Assembly (NCBI GenBank): GCA_937129385.1
Contig: CAKZNC010000114.1
Span: 1-35,451, forward strand
DNA: 35,451 nt
Origin: an uncultured Bacteroidota bacterium
GTDB lineage: Bacteria; Bacteroidota; Bacteroidia; Bacteroidales; GCA-2748055
Reading direction: 5' to 3'
How positions within the stretch are numbered: position 1 is the stretch's first letter; each line of letters opens with the position of its first letter. Positions 1 through 7,635 of this stretch are shown here, one piece after another. The notes under the pieces are model-generated. The model worked only from the letters and a program-made list of their open reading frames with translations. It did no database searches and was not told where the DNA came from. A program made the translations under genes and the position numbers.

Positions 1-98
1 TGCCCTTCGACAGGCTCAGGGCACTGGGGCTTCGGACCAGGCTGATGGCTGCCCTTCGACAGGCTCAGGGCACTGGGGCTTTGGACCAGGCTGGTGGC
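1..98. repeat. 49-bp direct repeat, two copies, each with a 23-bp palindromic core
   Basis: Two head-to-tail copies of a 49-bp unit lie at 1-49 and 50-98. They differ at only two positions (ttcgg/tttgg and gatgg/ggtgg). Each begins with a 23-bp core whose ends TGCCCT and AGGGCA can pair as a 6-bp stem around an 11-nt loop. The same core recurs once more at 26240-26262. Cores of this type are, from general knowledge, widely dispersed extragenic repeats in environmental bacterial genomes. The array abuts the stop codon of the minus-strand DUF4180 gene, so it may contribute to 3' end formation; that is inference. More copies may lie beyond the left edge of the window. Confidence 0.85.
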
Positions 99-100
99 TG

Positions 101-460
101 TCAACCCGAGAGGGCATCCAGGGCTTTGTCGATGGAGCTGACAAAAAAGATCCGGCCCTGGCGATTGCTTTCACGGATGAAATCACGCAGACTTTTACTT
201 TCCACATTTTTAAAATCTCCTACGATGGCGAGTTGCATGCGGTAATTGGAGAATTTTTGAAGGATCTCACCGGCCATCCCAGTGCGCAATACAAAGAAAT
301 CGGGGTGTAGCTGCTGCTGTTGCACTATCACCCTGCGGGCTCCCTGGTAATCTGCATTTCCCAGCAGGTCCACTGCATCTTCCACATTTTCGATGCACAT
401 GGTTTTGTCCGTAAGTTCGGCGATCTTCACATCGCCCTTTTGGTGAAATATAAACTCCAT
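101..460 (-). CDS. DUF4180 domain-containing protein
   Basis: A 119-aa cytoplasmic protein with no signal peptide or membrane segment. The stretch TGMAGEILQKFSNYRMQLAI, followed by VGDF, KSLRDFIRESN and GRIFFV, matches what I know of the DUF4180 family, and the length is usual for a stand-alone member. The function of the family is not established, so none is assigned. The gene ends directly beside the 49-bp repeats and its start is 37 bp from the end of the neighbouring minus-strand lipoprotein gene, so the two could be co-transcribed. I found no convincing -7 element immediately upstream. Identification is good; role unknown. Confidence 0.85.
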   Translation of the reverse strand: MEFIFHQKGDVKIAELTDKTMCIENVEDAVDLLGNADYQGARRVIVQQQQLHPDFFVLRTGMAGEILQKFSNYRMQLAIVGDFKNVESKSLRDFIRESNRQGRIFFVSSIDKALDALSG

Positions 461-496
461 TGGTCAATGTCTTTTATCCGTGTATTTTGAATCGTT

Positions 497-1474
497 TCAA
501 TCTGATTTTTCTAATTTATCAAGTCCTATTTTATATATATTGCCAAAACCATTCAATGTACTGTTGGCAATTTCTACTATTGAATTGATACTTTCCAGTT
601 CTTTCATATCATGTGCTCCTCTTTCACTTGTAAAATAGAAATTCCGGTTTTCCCAATCTATAAAAGGGCAATAATCCAGTTTTTCAGAATTGATTAACTC
701 CCCCATGTTTTTTGCCTGACTCCAGTTTCCTTCCTGGTCTTTACGACTTATATATAGATCACCACCTCCAAAGCCATCCTCCCTGCCAAATGAGCTAAAA
801 ATGATAAGATCTTCTCCTGGACTTATGCAGGCGTTGAATTCATATAATTCCGAATTTATCTCTACCGGTAATGGTTCAGGAGTTTTAAATCTTCCTTCTT
901 CATATTCAGATATAAAAATATCTTCTCTACCTGGTCCATTGTTCCTGGATGCAGTAAAGAACAAATTTCCTTTATCACTTAATGAAGGGAAAAACTCATC
1001 CCCCCTGGTGTTTATTACTGAATCCAATGCTTCGGGTTCGGACCATTCTCCTCCAATTCTATTGCTAAACCAAATATTATAGTCATTCCTGGTGCTATCA
1101 TTAAAAATTGGTCTGTTTGAAGCAAAGTATAATCTGTTCCCATTATTCGTGTAAAATGGTTCAATATCATGGTATTTCCCGGATATGGGCATGATTCTTA
1201 ATTTTTCCCAACTCCCGTTTTTCTTATTTAATACTACCAGGCACCTTTTGTTTTGCTTGTAGTCGCCCAAAGTGTAAATAATTTCATTGCCCTGTGGATT
1301 AATTGCTATGTCTCTTTCATACAACGAAGTTGAAACCACATTTTCTCCAAAAAGGGTTAAACTATCAGCAACTGATTGAATACTTATTGAAGAGGTTATT
1401 TTTTGGGAATCATTATTCGATTGGCAAGCCGGCAAAAGCATTATTGACAAGTAAATAAAGTATATATATTTCAT
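497..1474 (-). CDS. Beta-propeller (PD40/TolB-like) lipoprotein
   Basis: The protein begins MKYIYFIYLSIMLLPACQS, a lipoprotein signal with lipobox LPAC and Cys16, so it should be anchored in a membrane, probably the outer one. The rest carries repeated blades of the PD40 type: LYFASNRP, LFFTASRN..GREDIFIS, IIFSSFG..GGGDLYIS and FYFTSERG. These resemble the blades in TolB and in Bacteroidota OmpA/PorE-like proteins, but no OmpA domain follows, so this is a stand-alone propeller of about 325 aa. An in-frame ATG ten codons upstream (1504) would give 335 aa, but the later start gives a cleaner signal peptide. No enzymatic residues are recognisable; a binding or scaffold role is inference. Confidence 0.8.
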   Translation of the reverse strand: MKYIYFIYLSIMLLPACQSNNDSQKITSSISIQSVADSLTLFGENVVSTSLYERDIAINPQGNEIIYTLGDYKQNKRCLVVLNKKNGSWEKLRIMPISGKYHDIEPFYTNNGNRLYFASNRPIFNDSTRNDYNIWFSNRIGGEWSEPEALDSVINTRGDEFFPSLSDKGNLFFTASRNNGPGREDIFISEYEEGRFKTPEPLPVEINSELYEFNACISPGEDLIIFSSFGREDGFGGGDLYISRKDQEGNWSQAKNMGELINSEKLDYCPFIDWENRNFYFTSERGAHDMKELESINSIVEIANSTLNGFGNIYKIGLDKLEKSD

Positions 1475-1557
1475 TTTTTTATTGAATGATTGAAGGCCTT
1501 TCATAAATGTACCGCAACATCAGGGTTACCGGAATAACGGCGGATGGTTGCAATAAT

Positions 1558-1565
1558 CAAATATA
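1558..1565 (-). promoter_or_regulatory. Candidate -7 element (TATATTTG)
   Basis: Read on the minus strand this is TATATTTG, an exact match to the Bacteroidota -7 consensus TAnnTTTG. It lies 54-84 bp upstream of the two possible starts of the beta-propeller lipoprotein. No TTTG box is visible 17-21 bp further upstream, so the call rests on the -7 box alone. Confidence 0.4.
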
Positions 1566-1780
1566 ACAATAATTGATTTGGAGGCCGATATGATTTTGGG
1601 ACCGATGTGATCTGCGGAAGTCACCGTCCGGAGGATCGCTATACCATTCAGCATACAAACTTAGGATGATTCCCTGGATGTGGTTCATTAGGACAAGCCT
1701 GTACGAACCTGTATTCCTGCCATGGTACCTTTGAGTGCTGGTCTGTTGAGCAAGCCCAAAAACCGGTGTCAGAAAAAATG

Positions 1781-1810
1781 TTGGCTATTTTGAAGTTCGT
1801 GCTAACTTTA
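1781..1810 (+). promoter_or_regulatory. Candidate galM promoter (TTG-N19-TAACTTTA)
   Basis: TTG at 1781-1783 is followed after 19 bp by TAACTTTA at 1803-1810, one base away from the Bacteroidota -7 consensus TAnnTTTG. The spacing is right for the -33/-7 pair and the predicted transcript would start shortly before the ATG at 1829. This also argues against the longer reading frame that starts at 1766. Confidence 0.45.
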
Positions 1811-1828
1811 CGGTTCAAATTGACAATC

Positions 1829-2860
1829 ATGGAAATTGGAAAACGATCATTTGGGATGCTTCCCGACGGCAGGGAGGCTTTTTTGTTCAGCCTGAAAAAT
1901 GACTCAGGGATGGAGGTGGATATCACGAATTACGGGGGGATCGTGACGGCGATACGGATTCCGGACAGGAACAGGGAGCCAGGCGATGTGGTGCTGGGAT
2001 TTGACAGCCTGGAAGGGTACCTGGGCGAGCATCCCTATTTTGGGGCAATCGTTGGAAGATTTGCTAACAGGATCAATAAGGGACGGTTTACACTGGAAGG
2101 TAAGGAATACAAGCTTGCACAGAACAATGGGCCCAATCACCTGCATGGCGGAATCAAGGGGTTTGACAAGGTACTGTGGACGGCATCGACGGAGAAAACG
2201 CTTGACACGGTATCCCTGAAACTCGGGTACCAGAGTCCGGACATGGAGGAGGGCTACCCCGGGAACCTGCTGGTGGAGGTGGATTATACGTTGAATGACA
2301 TGAATGAGCTGGTGATCTCATACCGGGCCACGACGGACAAGACCACGGTGCTCAACCTGACCAATCATTCCTATTTCAACCTGGACAATTGCCGGGGAGA
2401 TATCCTTGACCATGAGCTGATGATCGATGGTGACCGGGTGACGGAGCTGAATGCAGATTCGATCCCGACAGGAAAGATCCTGGATGTGGAGGGGAGCTGT
2501 TTTGATTTCAGGACGGCAAAGCCCATTGGAGCGGATATCGGGGAGACTGCGCCCGGATATGACATCAATTACGAGGTAAACGGCTATGACGGGGAATTGC
2601 GGAGGATCGCCACTCTATATCACGAGGGGACCGGACGGGCGATGGATGTGCTGACCACCGAACCGGGTGTGCAGCTCTATACCTCCAATTATATTGAAGA
2701 TATTCCAGGGAAAGAGGGAATCCATTATAAACAACATTCGGCTGTGTGCCTGGAGACCCAGCATTTTCCGGATGCACCCAATCAACAATCTTTTCCTTCG
2801 ACTGTTTTACATCCTGATGAAGAATACCAACAGGTGACCATTTACCGTTTTAAATGGTAG
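1829..2860 (+). CDS. galM: Aldose 1-epimerase (mutarotase)
   Basis: A 343-aa protein of normal galactose mutarotase length. It interconverts alpha and beta anomers of aldoses, the first step of the Leloir pathway. Visible landmarks are NYGGIV near residue 34, GRFANRI near 77, GPNHLHGG with H104, NLTNHSYFNL with the catalytic His at about 180, and CLETQHFPDAPNQ with the catalytic Glu at about 309. No signal peptide is present at the chosen start MEIGKRSFG, so it should be cytoplasmic. The ATG at 1829 was preferred to 1766 because homology begins there and a promoter overlaps the upstream part. Galactokinase lies in the same neighbourhood (7636-8802) on the other strand, so two Leloir steps are clustered but not in one operon. 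Confidence 0.93.
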   Translation: MEIGKRSFGMLPDGREAFLFSLKNDSGMEVDITNYGGIVTAIRIPDRNREPGDVVLGFDSLEGYLGEHPYFGAIVGRFANRINKGRFTLEGKEYKLAQNNGPNHLHGGIKGFDKVLWTASTEKTLDTVSLKLGYQSPDMEEGYPGNLLVEVDYTLNDMNELVISYRATTDKTTVLNLTNHSYFNLDNCRGDILDHELMIDGDRVTELNADSIPTGKILDVEGSCFDFRTAKPIGADIGETAPGYDINYEVNGYDGELRRIATLYHEGTGRAMDVLTTEPGVQLYTSNYIEDIPGKEGIHYKQHSAVCLETQHFPDAPNQQSFPSTVLHPDEEYQQVTIYRFKW

Positions 2861-2901
2861 GTGAAGGGCTCGTTGTTGAGAAAGATTTAATGTAAAAGCT
2901 T

Positions 2902-4821
2902 GTGAAGAAGATAATTGGCATCCTTGGTATATTCCTTTTTTTTGGTGGATTGAGTGGTCAGCAATTCCATTCTTGTCCGCTTGATCATCATGTGGACGTG
3001 GTCTATGAGAATCCGCTTTTCGACCAGTGGTTGTCGAAATACGACGTAAAGTTTTACCATGTCAGCCTGGAGGTATCCAACGAAAGTACTTTCATCGACG
3101 GTTTTACATCGATTCATGTGGAGGTGACAGATGCTTTGGATACGATCGTGTTTCAGCTGATCGACGCATTGGAGGTTGCGGCTGTGGAGGTGGACGGGAC
3201 CGGTGAACCGGGGTTCGATCACCGGGAAGATGCGGTATACATCCCGGTGGACGCGGTGACCGGTGAGGATATTGAAGTAACGATCAATTACAGTGGCGAT
3301 GCCGGTCAGTCACGCGGTTTCTTTGCCGGTATCACATCGGCATTTGACAATACCAATGAGCAGTGGGTCACCTATACATTGTCTGAACCTTTGAATGCCA
3401 GGGACTGGTTCCCGGTGAAGCAGGTGCTGACCGACAAGGCTGATTCGGTCTGGGTGGATCTTACTGTAGATCAGGAATTGATGGCCGGGTCGAATGGATT
3501 GCTCGAGGAGATCGAGGATGTTGGGAGTGGAAAACATAAATATAAGTGGCGTTCAAAGTATCCCATCGCCTATTACCTGATTTCCCTTGCCGTGGCTGAT
3601 TACAGGGATTATTCTTTCAATGCAGCACTTTCGGGAGGAAATGATTCTGTACTGGTGCAGAATTTCATATACGACGACGAAGCCTATTTCCAGGAGTGGA
3701 AGTCGCGGATCGATAATACGGGCGATATGATCACACTTTTTTCTGATCTCGTGGAGGATTATCCCTTTGCTGAGGAGAAATATGGTCATGCGGTTGCGCC
3801 AATGGGGGGAGGTATGGAGCATCAGACGATGACGACGCTTTCGAATTTCAATTTCACCCTGGTGGCCCATGAGCTTGCACACCAATGGTTCGGGGACAAC
3901 ATTACCTGTGCGACCTGGCAGGATATCTGGATCAATGAGGGATTTGCATCCTATTTTGAATATTTGGCACTTCAGCACCTTTATGGCCAGGAAAATGCTG
4001 ATAACTGGATGGAATACAGCATGGCACTTGCCATGGAGGAGACCGGATCTGTATATGTGCCGGAGGAGCAGGCTGATGATGTTTACCGGGTTTTCGATTA
4101 TGGGCTGACCTATAAAAAGGGAGCCACCCTGCTGCATATGATCAGGTACGAGCTGGACAATGACAGCCTGTTTTTCGGTATACTCAGGGAGTATTCTGAA
4201 CGATACGGCGACAGCCTGGCTACCGGGATGGATTTTATGGGGGTGCTGAATGAGTTGAGTGGAATGGATTTCAGCTGTTTCTTTGACCAGTGGTACTTCG
4301 GGAAGGGGTATCCCGATTTCACCCTCGCGGGCTACCAGGAAAATGATACTCTGTATGTTCAAAGTCTGCAGGAGACAACCTCTGCCGAAACATCACTTTA
4401 CCGCATGCATTTTGACCTGCGGGTGGTCACTGCGGACGGGGTGCAGGATTACCGTCTTTTCCAGGAGGAGAATGAGCAGATCTTCAAGATTCCTGTCAGA
4501 TCAACAGTCTTTGACATACAGTTTGACCCGGAGAAGCACCTGCTGGCCAGGAGCAATGTGGAGCTGCAATTGCCAGAGGGGAAGGATTTCATGTACGGAC
4601 CCAATCCTTTTGCAGGCCAGATGATCCTGAAATTCAGGAACCATAACGGAAATGAAAAGTTATCTATTTACACCCTCGATGGTAAAATATTGATGGAGGA
4701 GATAGTCTCATCAAATCCCTATATCCTCGATCTCTCCGGTCTGGATGACGGATCGTATGTGCTGTCGCTTGACGGATTTGATGTTCCGGATCCCGTAAAG
4801 ATCGTGAAGATAGGAAGGTAG
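2902..4821 (+). CDS. Secreted M1 family zinc aminopeptidase with T9SS sorting domain
   Basis: A 639-aa protein starting with GTG and a signal peptide (MKKIIGILGIFLFFGGLSGQ). An N-terminal beta domain is followed by GGGMEHQTM (substrate-binding Glu about 306, a variant of the GAMEN motif) and HELAHQWFGDN with H323, E324 and H327. The third zinc ligand lies in NEGFASYFEY (E346), giving the M1 signature HEXXH-X18-E. The last ~75 residues, from YGPNPFAGQMILKF to the end VKIVKIGR, form a typical type A T9SS C-terminal sorting domain. The enzyme is therefore predicted to be exported through the type IX system and to trim peptides at or outside the cell surface. It follows galM by 41 bp and may share its transcript, although the functions are unrelated. 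Confidence 0.93.
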   Translation: MKKIIGILGIFLFFGGLSGQQFHSCPLDHHVDVVYENPLFDQWLSKYDVKFYHVSLEVSNESTFIDGFTSIHVEVTDALDTIVFQLIDALEVAAVEVDGTGEPGFDHREDAVYIPVDAVTGEDIEVTINYSGDAGQSRGFFAGITSAFDNTNEQWVTYTLSEPLNARDWFPVKQVLTDKADSVWVDLTVDQELMAGSNGLLEEIEDVGSGKHKYKWRSKYPIAYYLISLAVADYRDYSFNAALSGGNDSVLVQNFIYDDEAYFQEWKSRIDNTGDMITLFSDLVEDYPFAEEKYGHAVAPMGGGMEHQTMTTLSNFNFTLVAHELAHQWFGDNITCATWQDIWINEGFASYFEYLALQHLYGQENADNWMEYSMALAMEETGSVYVPEEQADDVYRVFDYGLTYKKGATLLHMIRYELDNDSLFFGILREYSERYGDSLATGMDFMGVLNELSGMDFSCFFDQWYFGKGYPDFTLAGYQENDTLYVQSLQETTSAETSLYRMHFDLRVVTADGVQDYRLFQEENEQIFKIPVRSTVFDIQFDPEKHLLARSNVELQLPEGKDFMYGPNPFAGQMILKFRNHNGNEKLSIYTLDGKILMEEIVSSNPYILDLSGLDDGSYVLSLDGFDVPDPVKIVKIGR

Positions 4822-4826
4822 GGTTC

Positions 4827-4910
4827 CAGTCGGCAGTTGACAGTTGGCAGTCGTGAGCAACGAACTACGAACTACGAACACCGCACACCGCATACCACAT
4901 AACCTACACA
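4827..4910. repeat. Heptanucleotide-periodic tandem array A
   Basis: Between the stop codons of the convergent aminopeptidase and GH3 genes the sequence reads as twelve consecutive 7-bp units that change gradually: CAGTCGG, CAGTTGA, CAGTTGG, CAGTCGT, GAGCAAC, GAACTAC twice, GAACACC, GCACACC, GCATACC, ACATAAC, CTACACA. The 7-bp register is kept throughout. Other 7-bp arrays of different sequence occur at 7598-7632 and 26273-26335. No gene or clear terminator hairpin is seen in the gap. Confidence 0.75.
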
Positions 4911-4917
4911 CCGCTGC

Positions 4918-7515
4918 CTACTTCACCTTCAGCGTTGTTTTCAGAAGCAGTTCCCGGTCTGACGACGGTCCTGCGAATATGTCAATGGTGCCCGGATCCA
5001 GTGTATAAGCTTCCTCTTTAAGATTATAGTAGGCCAGTTCAGCTTCACCAAGTTCCACCGATACAGTTTTTGTTTCACCTGCCTTGATCGATACCCTTTT
5101 AAAACCCCTGAGGTCAAGCAACGGCCTTGGGTCGGCAGTACCTGTTTCGTGGATATAGAACTGGACGACCTCTTCGCCGTCTGTATCACTGTTATTGGTC
5201 ACCTCCACTGATACTTTTACAGTCTCACCCCCGGAGATCGAGGATTTATTGAGCTTGAGGTTGTCGTACAGGAAGGTGGAGTAGGAGAGGCCATGGCCGA
5301 ACGGATAGAGCACCTCACCACTAAAATACCTGTAGGTCTTCCCCTGCATATTGTAGTCATCAAACGACGGCAGGTCGTTAACCGATTTATAGAATGTCAC
5401 CGGCAATCGCCCTGCGGGATTGTAATCACCAAAAAGGACATCCGCGATGGCTGTTCCTGCTGTTTCACCGGGATACCATGCCTCCAGGATGGCAGGAACG
5501 TGCTGATCTGCCCAGTTGATGGCCAATGCTGATCCGTTCAGGAGCACCAGGACGACAGGCTTGCCCGTGGCCACAATTTTCCTGATCAGCTCTTGCTGAA
5601 CAGCAGGTAGTACCAGAGAGGTACGGTCACCTCCATTGAATCCCTTCACATCCACTTTCATCTCTTCTCCTTCCAGTCGGGGGGAGAGTCCCATAAACAT
5701 GATCACCTGGTCGGACCAACGTGCAATTTCCAATGCTTCTGCAGCAAGGTCGCCTTCCGGCGGAGCCCACATCAGGTGACAGAGGGCATCCCCCTGGTCG
5801 TCCCACATTGTGACTTCGATCTCGTAAGGTTTGCCAGCTTCAAGTCTGACATTGCGATATACTTTGTTGGGATGGTGGATGTTGTTGTTGGAAACAATCT
5901 CCTTACCGTCGATTGACATCCTGAAATACTTTGCTTCGCATCCCAGTGCATAGGTGCCGGATTGTTCCGGGACCAGCACACCTGACCATTTGACGGAGAA
6001 ATTATCATCTTCCAGCGCATTATGCGGGGTCTTGGCCCACCAGTAAAAGTCAATATTTTCATTGATGCCGGTATGCACCGGTTCCCCTTCAGCATTCCTG
6101 TTGTCATAATAGGCGAAACTAAGCCCTTTGGTTTCCTGGTCCTTGTTGGTATACAGGTTGTTCGATGGGATCACCTCAAGGAAGGGAAGACCTTTGGCAT
6201 GTGCACAGCCACGGGCATACTTGATTCTGGCATTTCCTCCGACTTCGTTAATGATCCCTTGTAGCGGTGTTACGGGTTCGACAGGTGTACCGTTATAGTT
6301 TCCGCACATCACCTCAACATCTGCTGAATTGGGGCCGATGACCGCAATCTTTTCGATCTGCTTAGAGAGTGGGAGCGTATTTTTATCGTTTTTAAGCAAC
6401 ACCATGGAACGTCTTGCAGTCTCCAGTGCAACGCGGTTGTGTTTAGCACTTGCAACAATACTTACGTCCAGGTCGGACCACGGCACCATGTCATCCGGAT
6501 CAAACATCCCAAGCTTCATCCTGGCAGTCATGAGTCGTTTTACAGCCTTGTCCAGATCGATCTCCGAGATCAGTCCTTTTTGAACTGCCGATACCAGGCT
6601 GTCATATGAAAATCCACAGTTCAGGTCTGTACCTGCCATCACTGCGATCGCTGAAGCTTCGGCAGCAGTCTCCACGATATCATGGCCGTCGAAAAAGTCT
6701 TTGATCGCCCAGCAGTCAGAAACCACGTATCCCCGGAAACCCAGTTCATTCCTGAGCAGGTGTTCAAGCAGTGGGTTGCTTCCGCAGCAGGGATCACCCA
6801 TGTATGCGTTATAGGCACACATCACGGAATAGGCACCGCCGTCCACGATGGTTTTTTTGAATGCAGGGAAATAGGTGTCCCTGAAGTCACGGTCGCTTAC
6901 AATGGCATTGAATTCATGGCGTAGGGGTTCCGGTCCGCTATGCACAGCGTAGTGTTTCGAGGTGGCGATCACCTTGAAGTAGTCGGGATCATCGCCCTGC
7001 AGTCCTTTGATGAACTGGGTTCCGATCTCCCCCGTAAGGTATGGATCCTCGCCATAGGTCTCCATGCCGCGACCCCATCGTGGATCGCGAAAGATATTGA
7101 TGTTGGGGGACCAGAATGTGAGGCCCTGGTAAATTCCGCGTTTGTCTTTTGACTGGAAATCGTTGTATTTGGCCCGTGCTTCGGTGGAGGTTACATCGGC
7201 CATCTCGAAGATCATCTCACGGTCCCATGTAGCTGCAAGTCCGATCGCCTGTGGGAAGACCGTGGCACGGCCGGCCCTGGCGACGCCATGGAGGCATTCG
7301 TTCCACCAGTTGTATTCCGGGATGCCTAGTCGGTCCACGGCTTCAGCAGTGTATGCCATCTGGCTGACTTTTTCTTCGAGGGTCATCCGGTCCACAAGGT
7401 CATCCACCCGTTTTTCGATGGAAAGGGAGGTATCGAGGTAAGGTGTTTTATTGTCTGATGAACAGGCAGTGATAATAAGAAGGAGCGCGACGGGGAGAAG
7501 GAAACGGAATTTCAT
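4918..7515 (-). CDS. GH3 family beta-glycosidase lipoprotein with PA14 insert (xylosidase/glucosidase type)
   Basis: An 865-aa protein beginning MKFRFLLPVALLLIITACSS, a lipoprotein signal with lipobox ITAC. The GH3 N-terminal barrel shows GEDPYLTGE, SKHYAVHSGPEP and the nucleophile motif VVSDCWAIKDF (Asp about 267). The GH3 C-terminal domain carries GVLV/PA14-like sequence inserted into it (about residues 480-610, with NIDFYWWAKTP, SGTYALG and GKPYEIEV). A fibronectin III-like domain closes the protein (GHGLSYSTF, VEVTNNSDTDGEEVVQFYI). This layout is usual for Bacteroidota GH3 xylan beta-xylosidases and beta-glucosidases; the exact substrate cannot be read from the sequence. The ATG at 7515 gives a signal peptide; the frame extends upstream to 7617 through a heptamer repeat and is not credible there. 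Confidence 0.92.
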   Translation of the reverse strand: MKFRFLLPVALLLIITACSSDNKTPYLDTSLSIEKRVDDLVDRMTLEEKVSQMAYTAEAVDRLGIPEYNWWNECLHGVARAGRATVFPQAIGLAATWDREMIFEMADVTSTEARAKYNDFQSKDKRGIYQGLTFWSPNINIFRDPRWGRGMETYGEDPYLTGEIGTQFIKGLQGDDPDYFKVIATSKHYAVHSGPEPLRHEFNAIVSDRDFRDTYFPAFKKTIVDGGAYSVMCAYNAYMGDPCCGSNPLLEHLLRNELGFRGYVVSDCWAIKDFFDGHDIVETAAEASAIAVMAGTDLNCGFSYDSLVSAVQKGLISEIDLDKAVKRLMTARMKLGMFDPDDMVPWSDLDVSIVASAKHNRVALETARRSMVLLKNDKNTLPLSKQIEKIAVIGPNSADVEVMCGNYNGTPVEPVTPLQGIINEVGGNARIKYARGCAHAKGLPFLEVIPSNNLYTNKDQETKGLSFAYYDNRNAEGEPVHTGINENIDFYWWAKTPHNALEDDNFSVKWSGVLVPEQSGTYALGCEAKYFRMSIDGKEIVSNNNIHHPNKVYRNVRLEAGKPYEIEVTMWDDQGDALCHLMWAPPEGDLAAEALEIARWSDQVIMFMGLSPRLEGEEMKVDVKGFNGGDRTSLVLPAVQQELIRKIVATGKPVVLVLLNGSALAINWADQHVPAILEAWYPGETAGTAIADVLFGDYNPAGRLPVTFYKSVNDLPSFDDYNMQGKTYRYFSGEVLYPFGHGLSYSTFLYDNLKLNKSSISGGETVKVSVEVTNNSDTDGEEVVQFYIHETGTADPRPLLDLRGFKRVSIKAGETKTVSVELGEAELAYYNLKEEAYTLDPGTIDIFAGPSSDRELLLKTTLKVK

Positions 7516-7539
7516 GGTGATTGGGTATTGATTTGATAG

Positions 7540-7570
7540 TAAAGATAAGGGTTTGACATAAGATGAGCAA
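7540..7570 (-). promoter_or_regulatory. Candidate promoter of the GH3/PA14 gene
   Basis: On the minus strand TTG (7568-7570) is followed after 20 bp by TATCTTTA (7540-7547), one base from the Bacteroidota -7 consensus. It sits 25 bp before the ATG at 7515. Confidence 0.45.
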
Positions 7571-7597
7571 GGGGGTGGATGTTGGGTAGTGTGATAT

Positions 7598-7632
7598 GCC
7601 CACTGCCCACTGCCCACTGCCCACTGCCGACT
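7598..7632. repeat. Heptanucleotide tandem array B (GCCCACT x4 plus one variant)
   Basis: Four exact copies of GCCCACT at 7598-7625 are followed by a fifth variant copy GCCGACT at 7626-7632. The array lies just after the galK stop codon (in the direction of transcription) and upstream of the GH3 promoter. Read on the other strand the unit is AGTGGGC, which resembles the CAGTYGG units of array A. Confidence 0.9.
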
Positions 7633-7635
7633 GAA

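Larger units (their letters stand above)
1505..1828. other. Intergenic region between divergent lipoprotein gene and galM
   Basis: This 324-bp gap holds a candidate -7 box for the minus-strand lipoprotein (1558-1565) and a candidate promoter for galM (1781-1810). I see no convincing gene, RNA or repeat in the remainder. Open frames here read as random sequence and the upstream extension of the galM frame lacks conserved residues. Confidence 0.6.

Noticed and set aside
45-245. 66-codon plus-strand frame through the window-start repeats
   Set aside because: It is made of the translated 49-bp repeat and the antisense of DUF4180.
1648-1926. 92-codon minus-strand frame overlapping the galM start
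   Set aside because: It overlaps the conserved N-terminus of galM and shows no family features.
3553-4362. 269-codon open frame on the minus strand inside the aminopeptidase gene
   Set aside because: It is fully antisense to a gene with intact catalytic motifs and has no recognisable domain or start context.
4827-4910. Possible CRISPR array
   Set aside because: Units are 7 bp and contiguous, with no repeat-spacer structure and no cas genes in the window. The same holds for 7598-7632 and 26273-26335.
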